A stretch of DNA of 64,000 nt from Meconema thalassinum (GCA_946902985.2 OX336393.1:360574779-360638778); one strand, 5' to 3'. Positions 30,127 through 41,655 are shown, counted from the first letter of the stretch. Program-made: numbers and translations. The notes: generated from the sequence alone by a model not told the origin.

Positions 30127-31352
30127 AACATATAGAACAAGTAGTTCCGTGAAGAACTATTCAGCCTCTTTTCATATAACCTACTTGAGATAATTGCCAC
30201 TATCAACATACACAATTTCAGTTTGATTGCTGTAATAGATTCGTAGATATTGAGAACCGACTAAATATTGGGAATGGTCGCCATTTTGGATTTTTATATA
30301 TGTACAGTAGGTCTTAGAGTTATGTACTATTACATGGAGATTATTGTGTACGTGTAGTATTCAAACTTCAATCGCATGATTAGGACACAAGAAGTAAAAA
30401 CGAGATTTTAAAATTTCGCACAGCTGCCATCTTGTGGTTATGGAAACAATTGAAATAAATTAGATGCTAGTGGATTAACATTTGTATGAGGATTTACTGT
30501 ACCAAGTGTCACTGCACTCGGATGGTTAAATTGCGTGAAACGTCCATGTGCATTTTTACACTTCGCGTCGCCGCCATGTTAGATTTGTGATCACCAGGTT
30601 ATTCAAAGTCTTATAGGTGAACTTATGTTCATAGCCCTTATGAACATTAACAATTCAGTTTGATTGCTGTAATAGATTCGTATATATTGAGATATGTCTA
30701 AATATGACGGATGATCGCCATGTTGGATTGTTATATGTATAGGCCATAGAGCCATGTACCATTAAAGGAAAATTATTGCGTAGGTTCATTATTCAAAATT
30801 TCACTTCGATCGCTTGATTGCGACACAAGAAATAAAAACTTAGTTTTAAAATTCGCACAGCCGCCATCTTGAGGTTATGTAAACAATTGAACTAAATTAG
30901 ATACCAGTGCATTACAATGTGTATAAACATTTGCTGTACCAAGTTTCATTGCGTTTGGATTATTAATTCGCGGGAAAAGTCTATTTAAATTTTCAAATTC
31001 GCTTGGCCGCCATGTTGATTTTGTAGTTACCAGTTTTTCAAAGGTCACCGTACAAAATTCCAGGGTGACATCGGTAATAGTTTCGGAGATATTGAATGCT
31101 GGTGAAATATTTCGCACAGCCGCTATGTTGGATTGGTGAGACGTAAAGACATTTGAAGGGCACGGTCGGGGTCGTCCGGAATAGTGCAATGATCTTACCG
31201 AGTTTCATTGAAATCGCTCCAGCTGTTTAGAAGTTATTAGGGGACGACACACACACACACGAATCACACACGCACACACAGACAGACACGCGGACAAAAG
31301 GTGATCTCATAAGCCTTTTTTTTTTTCATAAATGAAAATAAGCTAAAAACGT
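30127..31352. repeat. Non-autonomous dispersed element G1, copy 1
   Basis: It starts AACAAGTAGTTCCGTGAAGA and ends with a (CA)n patch, GGACAAAAGGTGATCTCATAA and a T run. Inside, a unit with CGCACAGCCGCCATCTTG, AAATTAGATACCAGTG and AAGTTTCATTGCG recurs with variation. The same ends bracket 31847-33375, and similar end sequence occurs at 47.76-47.86 kb (inverted relative to the start). Ends resembling AGTTCCGTGA...TCACGGAACT suggest terminal inverted repeats. No transposase. Confidence 0.7.
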
Positions 31353-31490
31353 GCGTGGATTGGGAGATGATGATAATATATTGCCTTTTAAGGGGCCTAA
31401 TATCTAGGTTATCGGCACCTAATGATTTGGGTGGTAGTGAAAATGATGATGAAATGAAAACTCCTGCTACTGATATACTAACTACAGACT
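31353..31490 (-). mobile_element. LINE 3'-UTR fragment (AAGGGGCCTAA family)
   Basis: GATGATGATAATA then AAGGGGCCTAATATCTAGG and TTATCGGCACCTAATG. This is the same tail as the LINE at 18570-19407 and the fragments at 35.43, 55.36 (plus orientation) and 61.43 kb. Only the UTR remains. Confidence 0.7.
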
Positions 31491-31494
31491 TACA

Positions 31495-31845
31495 CCATGT
31501 AGTTGTCGCTTATTTAAGGGGCACAAACATCGTGGTCATTAATTATTACCCTTCTGCATTTGGGTGTGTGGAGAATCTGTGTGATAACTTGTGTTAATGT
31601 GATGCTTGTATTAGTGAGTGTATTTGTAAATTGGGTATAGGATTGGAAAGGAAGCGGCCGTGGCCGTAAGTTAAGAACTATCCCAGCATCTGCCTGGGGG
31701 ACAAGTGGGGAAACCACGGAAAATCACTTCCAGGATTGCTGAGGGGAGAATCCTCTCATTTTTGCCTCATGAGGCTAAATGTAGCACATTCCAGCCCTCA
31801 CATCAGAATTACAATTTCTTAGCAAAGCCGGCAAATCTGGGAGAC
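31495..31845 (-). mobile_element. tRNA-derived SINE (family B), minus strand
   Basis: Order of blocks as at 26.0 kb: ATTTAAGGGGCACAAACATCG, GGGTGTGTGGAGAATCTGTG, AGCGGCCGTGGCC, GGGAAACCACGGAAAATCAC, a GGCTAAATGTAGC segment, then AAAGCCGGCAAATCTGGG. The tRNA-like head is truncated at the right end, where repeat G1 copy 2 begins. Confidence 0.7.
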
Positions 31846-31846
31846 T

Positions 31847-33375
31847 TATGTAAAACAAGTAGTTCCGTGAAGAACTAAATAGCCTATTTTCACATATCCT
31901 ACTAATATTAATTGCCCCTATCAACATACAAATTGTCAGTTTGATTGCTGTAATAGATTCGTAAATATTGAGAACCGTCTAAATATTTTGGATGGTCACC
32001 ATGTTGGATTTTATATTATAGGCCTTACATTTAAGTACTATTACATGAAGATTATTGTGTAGGTTTTTTATTCAAACTTCAATCGCATGATTACGACACA
32101 AGAAATAAAAGCGGGATTTTAAAATTTCGCTCAGCCGCCATCTTGTGGTTATGAAATAAATTTAAATTAATTAGATACCAGTCGATTATAATTTGTATAA
32201 GCATATACCGTATCAAGTGTCACTGCGCTCGGATGATAAAACGCAAGAAACGTCCATTTAAATATTTAAATTTCGCGTCGCCCCCATCTTGGATTTGTAC
32301 TCGCGAGGTTATTGAACGTCCCATAAGTGAACTTATGCTTATAGCCTCTATACACTTACAAAATTTCAGTTTGATGTCTGTAGTTGATTAATAAATATTG
32401 AGAACCGTCTAAATATTTCGGATGGTCGCCATGTTGGATTTTAATATATGTAGGCCATAGAGTTATGTACTTATAGATGATGATTATGTGCACGTTCATT
32501 ATGCAAATGTTGATTTCGATCGCAAGATTAGAACACATGAAATAAAATCTTAATTTTAGAAATTCGCACAGCCGCCATCTTGAGGTTACGTAAACAATTG
32601 AACTAAATTAGATACCAGTGCACTACAGTGTGTATAAACATTTCCTGTACGAAGTTCCATTGCGTTTGGATCATTAAATCGCGAGAAAAGTCTATTTAAA
32701 ACTTTCAAATTTGCTTGGCCGCCATGTTCGTATTGTAGTTGACCGGTTTTTGAAAGTCTCATAGATTAACCTCCAGTAATGCCCTTTATCTCCGTACAAC
32801 ATTTCATGGTGATACCGGTAATCGTTTCAGAGATATAGAATGCCAGTGAAATATTTCGCACAGCCGCCATCTTGAGGTTATGTAAATAATTGAACGAAGT
32901 TAGATCTCGGTGCATTACAATTTGTATAAACATATACTGTACCAAGTTTCATTGCGATTGGTTGGTTAAATCGCGAGAAACGTCTATTTAAAAGTTCCAA
33001 ATTCGCTTTGCCGCCATGTTGGTTTTGTAGTTACCAGATTTTCAAAGGTCACATAGGTGAACTTCTAGTAGTTCTCTTTATGATCGTACAAAATTCCAGG
33101 GTGATATTGGTGATAGTTTCGGAGACATTGAATGTTGGTGAAATATTTCGCACAGCCGCCATGTTGGATTGGTGAGATCTAACAAAATTTTAAGGGAACG
33201 GTCGGGGTCGCCCGGAATAGTGCTATGAATTTACGGAGTTTCATTGAAATCGCTCCAGCCGTTTAGAAGTTATTAGGGGGGACACACACCATCACACACA
33301 CACACACACACAGACACACGGACAAAAGGTGATCTCATAAGCCGATTTTATTCATAAATGAAAATAGGCTAAAAA
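31847..33375. repeat. Non-autonomous dispersed element G1, copy 2, with internal repeat units
   Basis: Same ends as copy 1: AAACAAGTAGTTCCGTGAAG at 31853 and GGACAAAAGGTGATCTCATAA near 33322. The interior has about five imperfect ~200-300-bp units, each with CGCACAGCCGCCATCTTG or CGCCATGTTGG, and variants of ATACCAGTGCATTAC and GTACCAAGTTTCATTGCG. It is longer than copy 1 through extra units. Confidence 0.7.
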
Positions 33376-33545
33376 TAAAAATATTAATAACACGGGAAAT
33401 AAAGGACAGAAGGGAAATAAATGCCCTGATGGATATACGGATGAGGATTGATGGATCCTGAATGAAGTAGAGCCGTGAAAGGCAGATAGGGAAGGAAAAG
33501 AGGATTGAGTCCGTGGCAAAATCAATAGAAAAGGGGAAAAGTAAT
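33376..33545 (-). mobile_element. LINE-derived fragment homologous to 61.57-61.75 kb
   Basis: On the plus strand it shares GGATTGA(T/G)GGA, AGAGCC(G/A)TGAAAGGCAGATAG and GGAAAAGAGGA blocks with the fragment at 61565-61750, which sits next to the AAGGGGCC LINE 3' UTR. Probably 3' UTR or near-3' sequence; the short minus ORF is not convincing protein. Confidence 0.5.
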
Positions 33546-33738
33546 TTGGTGCTCTCAAGATTTCAAATCAGCGCTTCCATATAAGTATTTTAGAAGTTTT
33601 TTTTTTTTGTTACATTAATTTGTAACATACCTGATTTCGATAGTATTGGAATATTTTAAGAGAATTTTACATATACTACATAGTTTCAATTACTCTCAAC
33701 TTTATTTAGTAATAGTTTCTTCCGACATCTTGTTAAGA

Positions 33739-33770
33739 TCTGTATGATGACCAGGTTGTGGTGGAAACTA
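33739..33770 (+). ncRNA. Hammerhead/PLE-like motif (degenerate)
   Basis: CTGTATGATG, then CCA/TGG stem with loop GGTTG, then GGAAACTAG. Architecture as at 24.93 kb, but the core is degenerate. Confidence 0.3.
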
Positions 33771-33809
33771 GACCTAGTACATTAAACAACTATTATATTA
33801 TTTACTGAC

Positions 33810-35131
33810 TATAACGCGTGTCCAAAAAGAAACAAGGGAGGCATAATTACAGAAACCAGTACCTGTATGTTAGAAGTATGTGCCCTTGGTGTTGAGGCAC
33901 CTGTCCCATTGTGACACGAGGCGGTGAATGGCTGTCTCATAAAATTCACTGGTCTGCGATGTGAACCAGTTCCGCACGTACAGCTGGACGTCGACGTCCG
34001 AGGTGAATCGTTGGCCCCACAGAGCCCTTTCCAGGGGACCAAACATGGCGTAATCACAGGGAGAGAGGTCTGGACTGTGTGGAGGGTGGCCGAGAACCTC
34101 CCATTTGAATTTCTACAGTAGTGCCGCGACTATGTTGGCCGTATGAGGTCGTGCATTGTCGTGGAGCAGAATGACCCCACGATTGAGATAGCCTGGTCGT
34201 TTTGTTTTGATCACTTGGCGAAGGGTGGTCAAGGTTTGCTAGTAACGCTGGGCATTCACTGTTGTCCCGTGCGGCATGAAGTGCATCAGAAGGGGGATAT
34301 CTAGGTCAAAGAAGGACGTCAGCGTTACCTTCACTGCACGCGTGTGGATGGCCTTGCCCTTTTTGGGTGGTGGTGACCCTGGATGCTTCCACTGGAGGCT
34401 TTGTCGTTTGGATTCAGGTTCGAAGTGATGACACCATACCTCATCTCCAGCCACCACTCGTGCCAGGAACCCGCTCCCTTCCCTCGCATAGCGCTGCAGA
34501 TGACCAAGACAGTGGGCAATTCGACATGCTTCCAGGTGTGGTTGAAGAATGTGGGGCACCCATTGGGCACACACTTTGCGCAAGTGCAGTCGTTCCTTCA
34601 TGATGGTGTGCACACTTTCAACGCTCAATCCGACCATGGCTATGGCGTTCACTGTCACTCGGCCGTCCTGGGTAATGAGTGCATCAACCAGCTGTACGTT
34701 GTCATCGGTAATACATGGGGGGGGGGGGGGGGGTGCCCCAGACCAGGCACCATCGGCTAACGACAACCGTCCTTCCCTGAAGCGCTTGTGCCACGCCTTG
34801 GCCCTTGCAAGGGACATGCAGTGTTCGCCGTACACTTGTGACATTCGGCGATGAATGTCCGTTCCCCCTACTCCTTCCGCTGTCAGAAACCGAACAACAC
34901 CTCTTTGTTCTTCGTTTGACGACTCCATGTCACTGTTTGTAATGCGACTGGCAGCGTTGGACGATTGATGCATGCTGCTGATCGCTTTGTATCGTCACGT
35001 GACGTGCACGCGTGACCTCTAGCGACGGGCTGTGACCGTCCACGCTCTGGTCGGAACCACACCTCGTTACACACGCCACGATTAGGTGATGTCGTCACTG
35101 GTTTGCGCATACTTTTTGAACGCACCTTATA
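33810..35131 (-). mobile_element. Mariner-family transposon, copy 1 (1,322 bp)
   Basis: Bounded by TATA at 33810-33813 and 35128-35131, consistent with a TA target duplication plus terminal AA. The right end (minus 5') has TATAAGGTGCGTTCAAAAA; the left end is a diverged inverted copy. The total length equals mariner copy 2 at 48707-50028, which fixes both boundaries. It contains one transposase gene on the minus strand. A long G run at 34718-34733 sits inside the gene. Confidence 0.92.
33870..34973 (-). pseudogene. Mariner transposase, full-length frame with two TAG stops
   Basis: From the ATG at 34971-34973 to the TAA at 33870-33872 there are 367 codons in one frame, interrupted only by TAG at 34239-34241 and TAG at 34113-34115. 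The N-terminal paired-like HTH region is present (VVRFLTAEGVGG, AKAWHKRFREGR). The catalytic domain has GDEVWCHHFEPESKRQS (first Asp), HDNARPHTA (second Asp) and HPPHSPDLSPCDYAMF (third Asp), the last two 34 residues apart: the mariner DD34D signature. A run of prolines at about residue 80 comes from the poly-G tract. The transposase would cut and paste the element at TA sites. SETMAR-like host genes share this domain, but the boundaries show a transposon. Confidence 0.92.
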
Positions 35132-35144
35132 TTAGTGGTTTTAT

Positions 35145-35430
35145 TACGCCTGTTTTCCATCTCTTGATGAATGCAGTGCAATGGCATTTGTCTGTTGGTA
35201 CAGGCTAGAGTGAAATTTGGCTTTCCACCGAGTCCCCCTCATGGCTGTGATTATATGGAAGCTACTGAGGTATGAGTGGTGCTGAGTGATGGCATTCAGG
35301 GCACAACTAGTGCCTGTGTGTACGGTGAAAGGTTCTACTTATAGGGTCAGTGTTATTGTTCTGACTCTGTGAGGAAAGAAATGGCAAACTACCTCACTCC
35401 TCACCTTGCGTAGTATGCTTCATTATAGTG
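35145..35430. repeat. Dispersed repeat D, second copy
   Basis: Starts CATCTCTTGATGAATGCAG directly after the mariner end and shares ATGGCTGTGATTATATGGAA, GTGAAAGGTTCTACTTATAG and GCAAACTACCTCACTCCTCA with 17.44-17.80 kb. Confidence 0.75.
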
Positions 35431-35590
35431 CTGCGATGATGATGATGATGATGATGATGGTGATGATAATTGTTGTTTTAAGGGGCCTAACATCTAGGTT
35501 ATCGGCCCCTAACGGTCTGGGTGATAGCGAAAATGACAATGAAATAGAAACCATAACGAAAATTGAGTTAAGACTAAAAATACTTCAGAA
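35430..35590 (-). mobile_element. LINE 3'-UTR fragment (AAGGGGCCTAA family)
   Basis: (ATG)n at 35437-35466, ATAATTGTTGTTTTAAGGGG, CATCTAGGTTATCGGCCCC, then AAAATGACAATGAAAT. Same tail family as 18.57 kb; coding part absent. Confidence 0.75.
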
Positions 35591-35649
35591 ATGGAACTCA
35601 GATTGAAACGATGCACCTGGTAATTGTGGAAAAATGGCGATTTCACTTG

Positions 35650-36280
35650 AATAACAGTTTCTTCTTCTTCTTTTGCTTTAGCGTTTGTCCCACCTCGTGG
35701 CAGGGTCCGCTATTTGAGTGCGCTGTCTCCACTTTACTCGGTCATGGGCCATGTCCGGATGAAGGTTGACGCCTTTCAAAACCCTGTGCAGTGTATCGGC
35801 CCAACGTTGTCTCGGTCGCCCCTTGGGTCTTTTCCCGGCGACCTCCAGTGTGTAGCCCTGTTTTGCAATGGTGTCCGCTCCTGACCGCAGCACTTGCCCA
35901 AACCATCGCAGACGACCCTCACGCACTTTGTTACTGATTGCTGCAATACCAGATCATTCCCTTATTCTTTGATTGGGTATGTGATCCAACCTAGTAATGC
36001 CTGCTGTCCATCTAAGCATCTTGGTCTCCATGACACTTAGCCGACGTTCTGCTTCTTTCGTGGTCGGCCAACATTCGGTACTATAAAGCGCTACGGGACG
36101 AATGACAGTGCGGTAAACCTTCGATTTTATGTGGTCTTTCATCTGGCGATCGCACATGACACCTGTCGTTGTTCACCACTTCATCCACGCAGCATTATTT
36201 CTTATGTTGACCTCCTCGGTGAGACTACCTTCAACAGTTATCGTAGAGCCAAGATACTTAAATTTTGTCGTTCGAGGCAG
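35650..36280 (-). pseudogene. RTE-type LINE, C-terminal fragment with two stops
   Basis: One minus frame runs through TKFKYLGSTITVEGSL, AAWMKW, then MCDRQMKDHIKSKVY, IRPVALYSTECWPTTKEAE, RRLSVMETKMLRWTAGITRL, VREGRLRWFGQVLR, GKRPKGRPRQRWADTL and HPDMAHDRVKWR. This is the well-conserved post-RT tail of RTE/BovB-like elements. Two TGA codons interrupt it: one after AAWMKW, one after NQRIRE (just right of 35950), both where Arg is usual. The 3' end is an AAGAAGAAG-type tail near 35660. The 5' part is truncated against an (ATA)n run at 36281. It is a different family from the CAA-tailed LINE. Confidence 0.88.
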
Positions 36281-36665
36281 ATAATAATAATAATATCGTA
36301 TGGCCTCGGGTGCCTGGTGCAAGCTTTGTTAATTGACACCCAGAAGGTAGCTTGCATGTCGAATTTCGTCGTTCCTTTGAACGCTATGAAAGTCAAGGAG
36401 GTTAGATTTCTAAACTCCTTGACACTACAGCGCTTTCAAGTAGAGAATGGAGGAACTTTGTGTTGGCGGAAAATCCCGAGATTAATTTTGCCATTGAACA
36501 CGGCCTACTGAATTCAAATGGGTTCTTTAACATGCCAACAACGTATGACATGAGTATCGTGATTTTTATCGCCTTCAAAAATCACTTACCATGGCCAGGG
36601 GCGAACCTGCAATCTTGGGGTTGGTAGTCCGACACTATAACCACTCACCCACCGTGGCAAGATCA
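36281..36665 (-). mobile_element. tRNA-derived SINE (family E), minus strand
   Basis: It begins with an (ATA)n tail and ends CACCCACCGTGGCAAGATC. On the minus strand that end reads CCACGGTGGGTGAGTGGTTA (box A-like), with box B as GGTTCGCCCCTGG. The body carries GGCCTCGGGTGCCTGGTGC (plus). The 126-codon plus ORF nearby is spurious. Confidence 0.65.
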
Positions 36666-36669
36666 TCGC

Positions 36670-37865
36670 CGTCGACTTGGATTGTTCCGAATAACAGTTT
36701 CACGTGAACAATATAATTTCACCAGCCTGACACGGCTTAAAGATGTACAAATCGTAAACTAATAATCGTTCTATCAGCTGTAGATAAATTCACGGTGCTT
36801 TTAGCCCACAAAACGTGGTCCTCGTCGAATGTGACGGACTTCGATGCAAACACGTCCAGCCTATCGGACTCTCAAAACGGTGTGACTTGATCAGGAACTT
36901 CTTCCCGGGTTCCAAAGAAATTGTAAGTCGTTGAGTGTTCTCTTGCATGAACTCCGCATATCCGCTGAGCAAATACCTTTACCTTAATTATGATTTACCA
37001 TTTTCAAAGGCACAATAAAGTGGTATATATAGCAGAATTACATATTCTAAGTTCCTGAGATATGCAGTAGCAAAATTGTATGTAAAATACATTCAGGAAG
37101 AAAGTAAGCTGTCCTCGGCGAAGTCAAAATAGCGTTACAATCATGAGGAAGCTTCAGAGAAATATTGAAGACATGAGCGGATTCGGGCTCAACATAGTAT
37201 TATAATTTTCGTATTCTTTTTTCTTCGTATTAGTAACATGTGTGATCTTTTAAAATTTAATTGTCGTAAATATATTTTATATTCATATGGATGAAAGTTC
37301 GTATGAAATTTGGAAACAAACCAATCCTACTACCATTGCAAAATGCGCGAGGTAGAATTCATCAGTTTCCCTCCACTTTTAACGATGCTTTAGAGAGTTG
37401 AGTGGTCAGATTTGGCCATTTAACGTAACAGCCTGTTAGTGGTAAGTTAACAAAGGCTTCTGCTTGATGAATTGATCGTGCAAAGTTAAATAACTTTAAT
37501 GATGAACAGACTGTGTTGTTTTAGTACGTAAACAGTGCTATCAGATTAGTATCACACGGAGTTGAGATGACGCACACTCTATGAACTGCCACAACAGACG
37601 ACGAGCCATGCGATCAGTCCATTTATCCGCTGTACGTCACATGTGATCATTGCTACATCCGAAGGTCGCTGGAGGAGCTTCCACGTGCCCTGTAGTACGG
37701 TGCGTTCTAATTTCATTGCACACGTATTAAGACCCCGCAGCCTGATGGTGAATTAAGAGATAATTGACATCGGTGTAAACGGCCCTAATGCAGTACTAGC
37801 GTACATATAAATCAGTAAAACGCATTGTTTTATGAATTTCCCCTGTATTATTCTCTTATGCTTGA
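36670..37865. other. Unrecognised spacer
   Basis: About 1.2 kb of mixed-composition DNA with one 60-codon minus ORF (36790-36972) of no recognisable family. No repeats shared with the rest of the window were noticed. Confidence 0.4.
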
Positions 37866-37867
37866 AG

Positions 37868-38040
37868 AAACGGAATTATGCCCAAGATCGTGGGCTCAAA
37901 CCCGGCCGAAGTCGTCGGATTTATTAAGAGCGATAAAAATCCATCAGTATGCCTTCCTTCAGAGGAAAAATAAAGCCGGCGGTCCCATGTGATAGATTTA
38001 TGGCATGTTAAAGAACCTTCCAGTAATTACACATCTGTGA
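37868..38040 (+). mobile_element. tRNA-derived SINE (family F) fragment, plus strand
   Basis: GGGCTCAAACCCGGCCGAAG, a TCCGTC-like AAAATCCATCAGTATGCC block and AAGCCGGCGGTCCCATGTG. Minus copies at 51.71, 52.55 and 52.88 kb share these in reverse order and complement. The tRNA-like part supplies the GGTTTGAACCC-type box B. Confidence 0.65.
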
Positions 38041-38214
38041 AGCTAAATTATAGGTTAAACATTTGACAGACACTCTTAGGTTCCTACGTTCGTCACCAGG
38101 AGACGACTGTGGTGGCATCTGGTGACCATGTTCTGAACTAGTAGTCGTTGACGGTGGCGTTTTGCGGCAAAAGTGGGAACTACTGAAAAATTTTAATTTC
38201 TACAGTCCTTACTT

Positions 38215-38350
38215 TAATTGAAAACAGATAACACACACTGATACAGCCATCACAATTAACACCGGTTATCAGACAGATTCTACACACACCCAACGTACAA
38301 GGGGCTATATGGCCGCGTTGTCACAGCCCTAAACTGAGGAACCAACCAAC
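38215..38350 (-). mobile_element. SINE family B 3' end, inverted relative to 52.14 kb
   Basis: CCGGTTATCAGACAGATTCT, ACACACCCAACGTAC and GGCCGCGTTGTCACAGCCC are the complement of the block at 52140-52260. Confidence 0.6.
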
Positions 38351-39235
38351 ACCATACAACTCTTATTTGGAAGGAAAATTAGTCGTAGTAGTCATGTAAA
38401 CGTGCCTGTAACTCAGCTCAAAATGGCGTAATGACATTGGAAGACGAAATGGTTACAGTGGGGGAGATAAGCTGTTACCCTTCGAGCATACGCGCCACCT
38501 ACAAATGATTGGCTCTCAGCCGGAACGATCGGTGGTTGGAATGAAACCCACACTCGTAGGCTCATTTTGTATGAAATTTAAGTTACCCTTACTATGCTTT
38601 TTAATCTCTTACGCGTTTTCTAACAGAGTTCTCTTTTCTCAAAATACTCTGAATTTCTCTACAACACTGTCATGATTAAGTTGCGCAAAATTCAAAAATA
38701 AATGGATCATCGAATAGGAACGTTGTGAATTTATTTTCTTAATTTCATGCCATCGGGAAAATCTACTGGAGTCAAAGAATATAAATGAATGAAATTGGTA
38801 ATTGGTGATTCATGAATAATTATGGCAGACCGCGTGGCAGTGTATTTTAGGCTCTCATCTATCATACAATAATATGGCTTCGTGATCGAATACTAGAACA
38901 GTCGACTGGCAATTGGGATAATTTAGATGTAATAGAATCATGGCAAAATATATACCACCACCTTTGGAATCATCTTAATTGAAAATTTCTGACAAGCAGG
39001 TCTCTTTAAAACGACCACAGTTAAAAAATACATTATACCCTTAACCCTATCATTATTATTGTTATAGATAAATCCACCAAGGTACATGTTTCTAAATACA
39101 AATATTAAGTGAAAACTCTTACCAGTCTAAAAAGCACAGCCAGATGAGGCTGAAGAATATCTGCAGTACTCACCTGCAGACAAACAGAAACAAAATAATA
39201 TGCATTAATGACAGTTTTTTAATAAACTTTGTCAC
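38350..39235. other. AT-rich spacer
   Basis: No ORFs or recognised repeats. Confidence 0.4.
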
Positions 39236-39239
39236 ATCA

Positions 39240-39430
39240 TAAAGATGGTATATTGGCTCTCAACCCGGTGAATTCAAACTCAGTAATTTTTCTAGGTTTG
39301 TGCCGTGTCTTGTGTGGGGTTTCTACTCCTGTGGGCGTCTGGGCGTAGACACCTAGGGCCCGCTGATGAGCCAGCTTGGTGTCCTAGGCGAAACACCACA
39401 TATGACACGGCACAAATCTATAAAAAAATG
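39240..39430. repeat. Dispersed repeat C, hairpin-forming copy
   Basis: Starts AAAGATGGTATATTGGCTCT. TTTGTGCCGTGTCTTGTGTG at 39297 is repeated inverted near 39395-39418 (ACACGGCACAAA), giving a foldback about 120 bases long. Confidence 0.75.
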
Positions 39431-39589
39431 CAGAGTTTTCGTCACATCATTTTGCAAGTAGTTTTTGTTGTTGTTTTATTCAGCAGTTTTAACATGGTGT
39501 TCACCAGATTCGTGCAGATAGAAGCATTGCTTGTATCTGATAATCTGTGTTATTGCTATGTTTTCAGTAATGTATATAATTGATGCTAG

Positions 39590-39750
39590 GAACGAAAGCG
39601 ACTGCCGTGAACTTAAATTAGAAACCATCCGGTCATTGACCTGGAGTAGAAGTTGAAAGCCACGACAAACTATTTTTGGATGGTTGGGGTGGGAATACAG
39701 CCCATCACTTCACAGTTTTGCTTCAAGATGCTGATTGCATCTCATTGAAA
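39590..39750 (-). mobile_element. Degraded SINE family B fragment
   Basis: GAAACCATCCGGTC, CTGGAGTAGAAG and GATGGTTGGGGTGGGAATAC correspond to the family body seen at 10.3 kb (GGAACCATCCCGG, CTGGAGTAGAAGTGGG). Confidence 0.5.
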
Positions 39751-39764
39751 TGTTGTATTTTTAG

Positions 39765-41215
39765 CCTACTTTTCACATTTTGGAAAAATGAGGAAAAAGT
39801 AGACTTATGAGATCGGGCAAATGTGTGTCTGTCTGTATGTCTGTCTGTCTGTCTGTCCTTCTGTATGTCTGTCTGTCTGTCTGTCCTTCTGTCTGTCTGT
39901 CTGGCTGTGTGTGTGTGTGCGTCCCTATCAACTCCTAAACGGCTGCAGCAATCGAAGCAAAATTTGGTAGGAATAAAAATCTATGCCTGAATATCTCACG
40001 GCCACATTTGAAAATGATGTCAATGTTACCAACTGCTGAAAAATCGCAATTGAAATTTGAGCTCCATGTTGGATATCTTGGAAGGTATGAATGAGAGCTA
40101 TTTCATAATTGACACACGTATAGATAATAATATTGCAGTATAATTTCCAAGAGGCCATACATGGCAGTGTTGCCAAAATGATTATAAGCCTGTTGATAGG
40201 TCCAATTTGTAAATGCATATAACTTCTACACTATCAATTGGAATTCAACTAAATTTCGTGTGTGCTATGTGTACATAAACAGATATGACTGAGCGTATTC
40301 TTAAGAGCCACCAGGGCTGCCAACTGTTAATAAATGCTCTCATTTTTTAAAATCCAATCACCCATATATCAGAAAGTATGCAAGCCGACAGCTGTAAACT
40401 ATGCACACGTATAGTACCTGACATTCTATATTAATTTGTAGTAAATTATATACGTCAGTGCTACCAACATGATTCTAAGCCTGCTGAGAGGTCCAAATTA
40501 AAATACATGTAACTTCTATACTATCATTTGGATTTCAACCAAATTTCATGTGTGCTATGTGCACCATAACAAATATGACTATGCCGATTCCTAAGAGTAA
40601 CCAGAGCTGCCAACTGTTAATAAATACTGTCTATTTTTGTTACCCTAATATCAATATATCAGAAAGTATGCAAGCCAATAGCTCCAAACTTTGCAAACGT
40701 ATAGTACTGGCATTCTAGATTAATTTGGAGTAATTAATATTGGCCTACGCCAGTGCTGCCAATATGATTCTAAGCCTGCTGGTAGGTCCAATTTTAAAAT
40801 GCATGTACATTCTATACTAACTAATGGATTTCATTCAAAATTGACACAACAATAGATCATATTATTTCATTTTATTTCTGACCAATACATGTATGTCATT
40901 GTTGCCAACATGATTTTACGCGCTGTTAGATCCAATGTTCAACTGCATGTAACGTCCATGCTATCCATTGGACTTCAACGAAATTTTGTATTCTGTACCT
41001 TAAGAGATGGAACTAAGAATATATTCAGTCACCAGGGCTGCCAACTGTAGTTTTCTATTAGGCTGCATTATGCCTGGTAGCCTATACAGTATTTCGAACT
41101 AATTAGAAATTTCGATATTACCAACTTAATTTCGTCATTATTCTAGATAGATCCTTATAGATTAATAATTGGCATGAATCTTAAATTTTAAGAAAAGTAG
41201 GCCCTTTAGTACGTT
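39765..41215. repeat. Non-autonomous dispersed element G2, copy 1
   Basis: Begins TAGCCTACTTTTCACATTTT and AAAAAGTAGACTTATGAGATC, passes through a (GTCT)n tract (39832-39903), and ends AGGCCCTTTAGTACGTTACGG AACTTCTTGTTAAC. The interior has a ~230-bp unit (CCAGGGCTGCCAACTG, ATATATCAGAAAGTATGCAAGCC, TAACTTCTATACTATC) repeated about three times. Copy 2 at 41.66 kb has the same order. No transposase; short ORFs are spurious. Confidence 0.8.
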
Positions 41216-41655
41216 ACGGAACTTCTTGTTAACTTGGAAATTATCCCTTTTAGGTAGCTATTGCAATGGATACCATGTTTCGACCGACTTCCGGAAAATT
41301 TCGATATATGTCTCAATTTCACGTCCCCCAGACCCCAAAACTACCGTCAGTTCAATAGTGTATATACACTATACGCTATCACTTCCTTGTGGCCACGATA
41401 ACAACCGACATTTTGCACAAATTACATTCAAACGTATACATAAAATATAACACATCAAAATCTCGGTTGAGTTCGTTAAAGTAAAGAATTGGACCAAGGG
41501 AGATAACAATTTCCAAACCCTTGTTACCATGGCTACAAATGCAAACCCAATTAAGGAGACACTCGTTTAAGCGCGCGTGGTAATCATAATACGAGAGTTT
41601 AATTAAAAAAACAATGATTATACTTCGATTATATTTTGAATCTGCATCACCTTAA
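41216..41655. other. Spacer between the two G2 copies
   Basis: Mixed sequence; the 74-codon plus ORF has no recognisable motif. Confidence 0.4.

Noticed and set aside
34367..34854. Plus-strand ORFs of 78-125 codons
   Set aside because: Antisense shadows of the mariner transposase, including the poly-G read as glycine.
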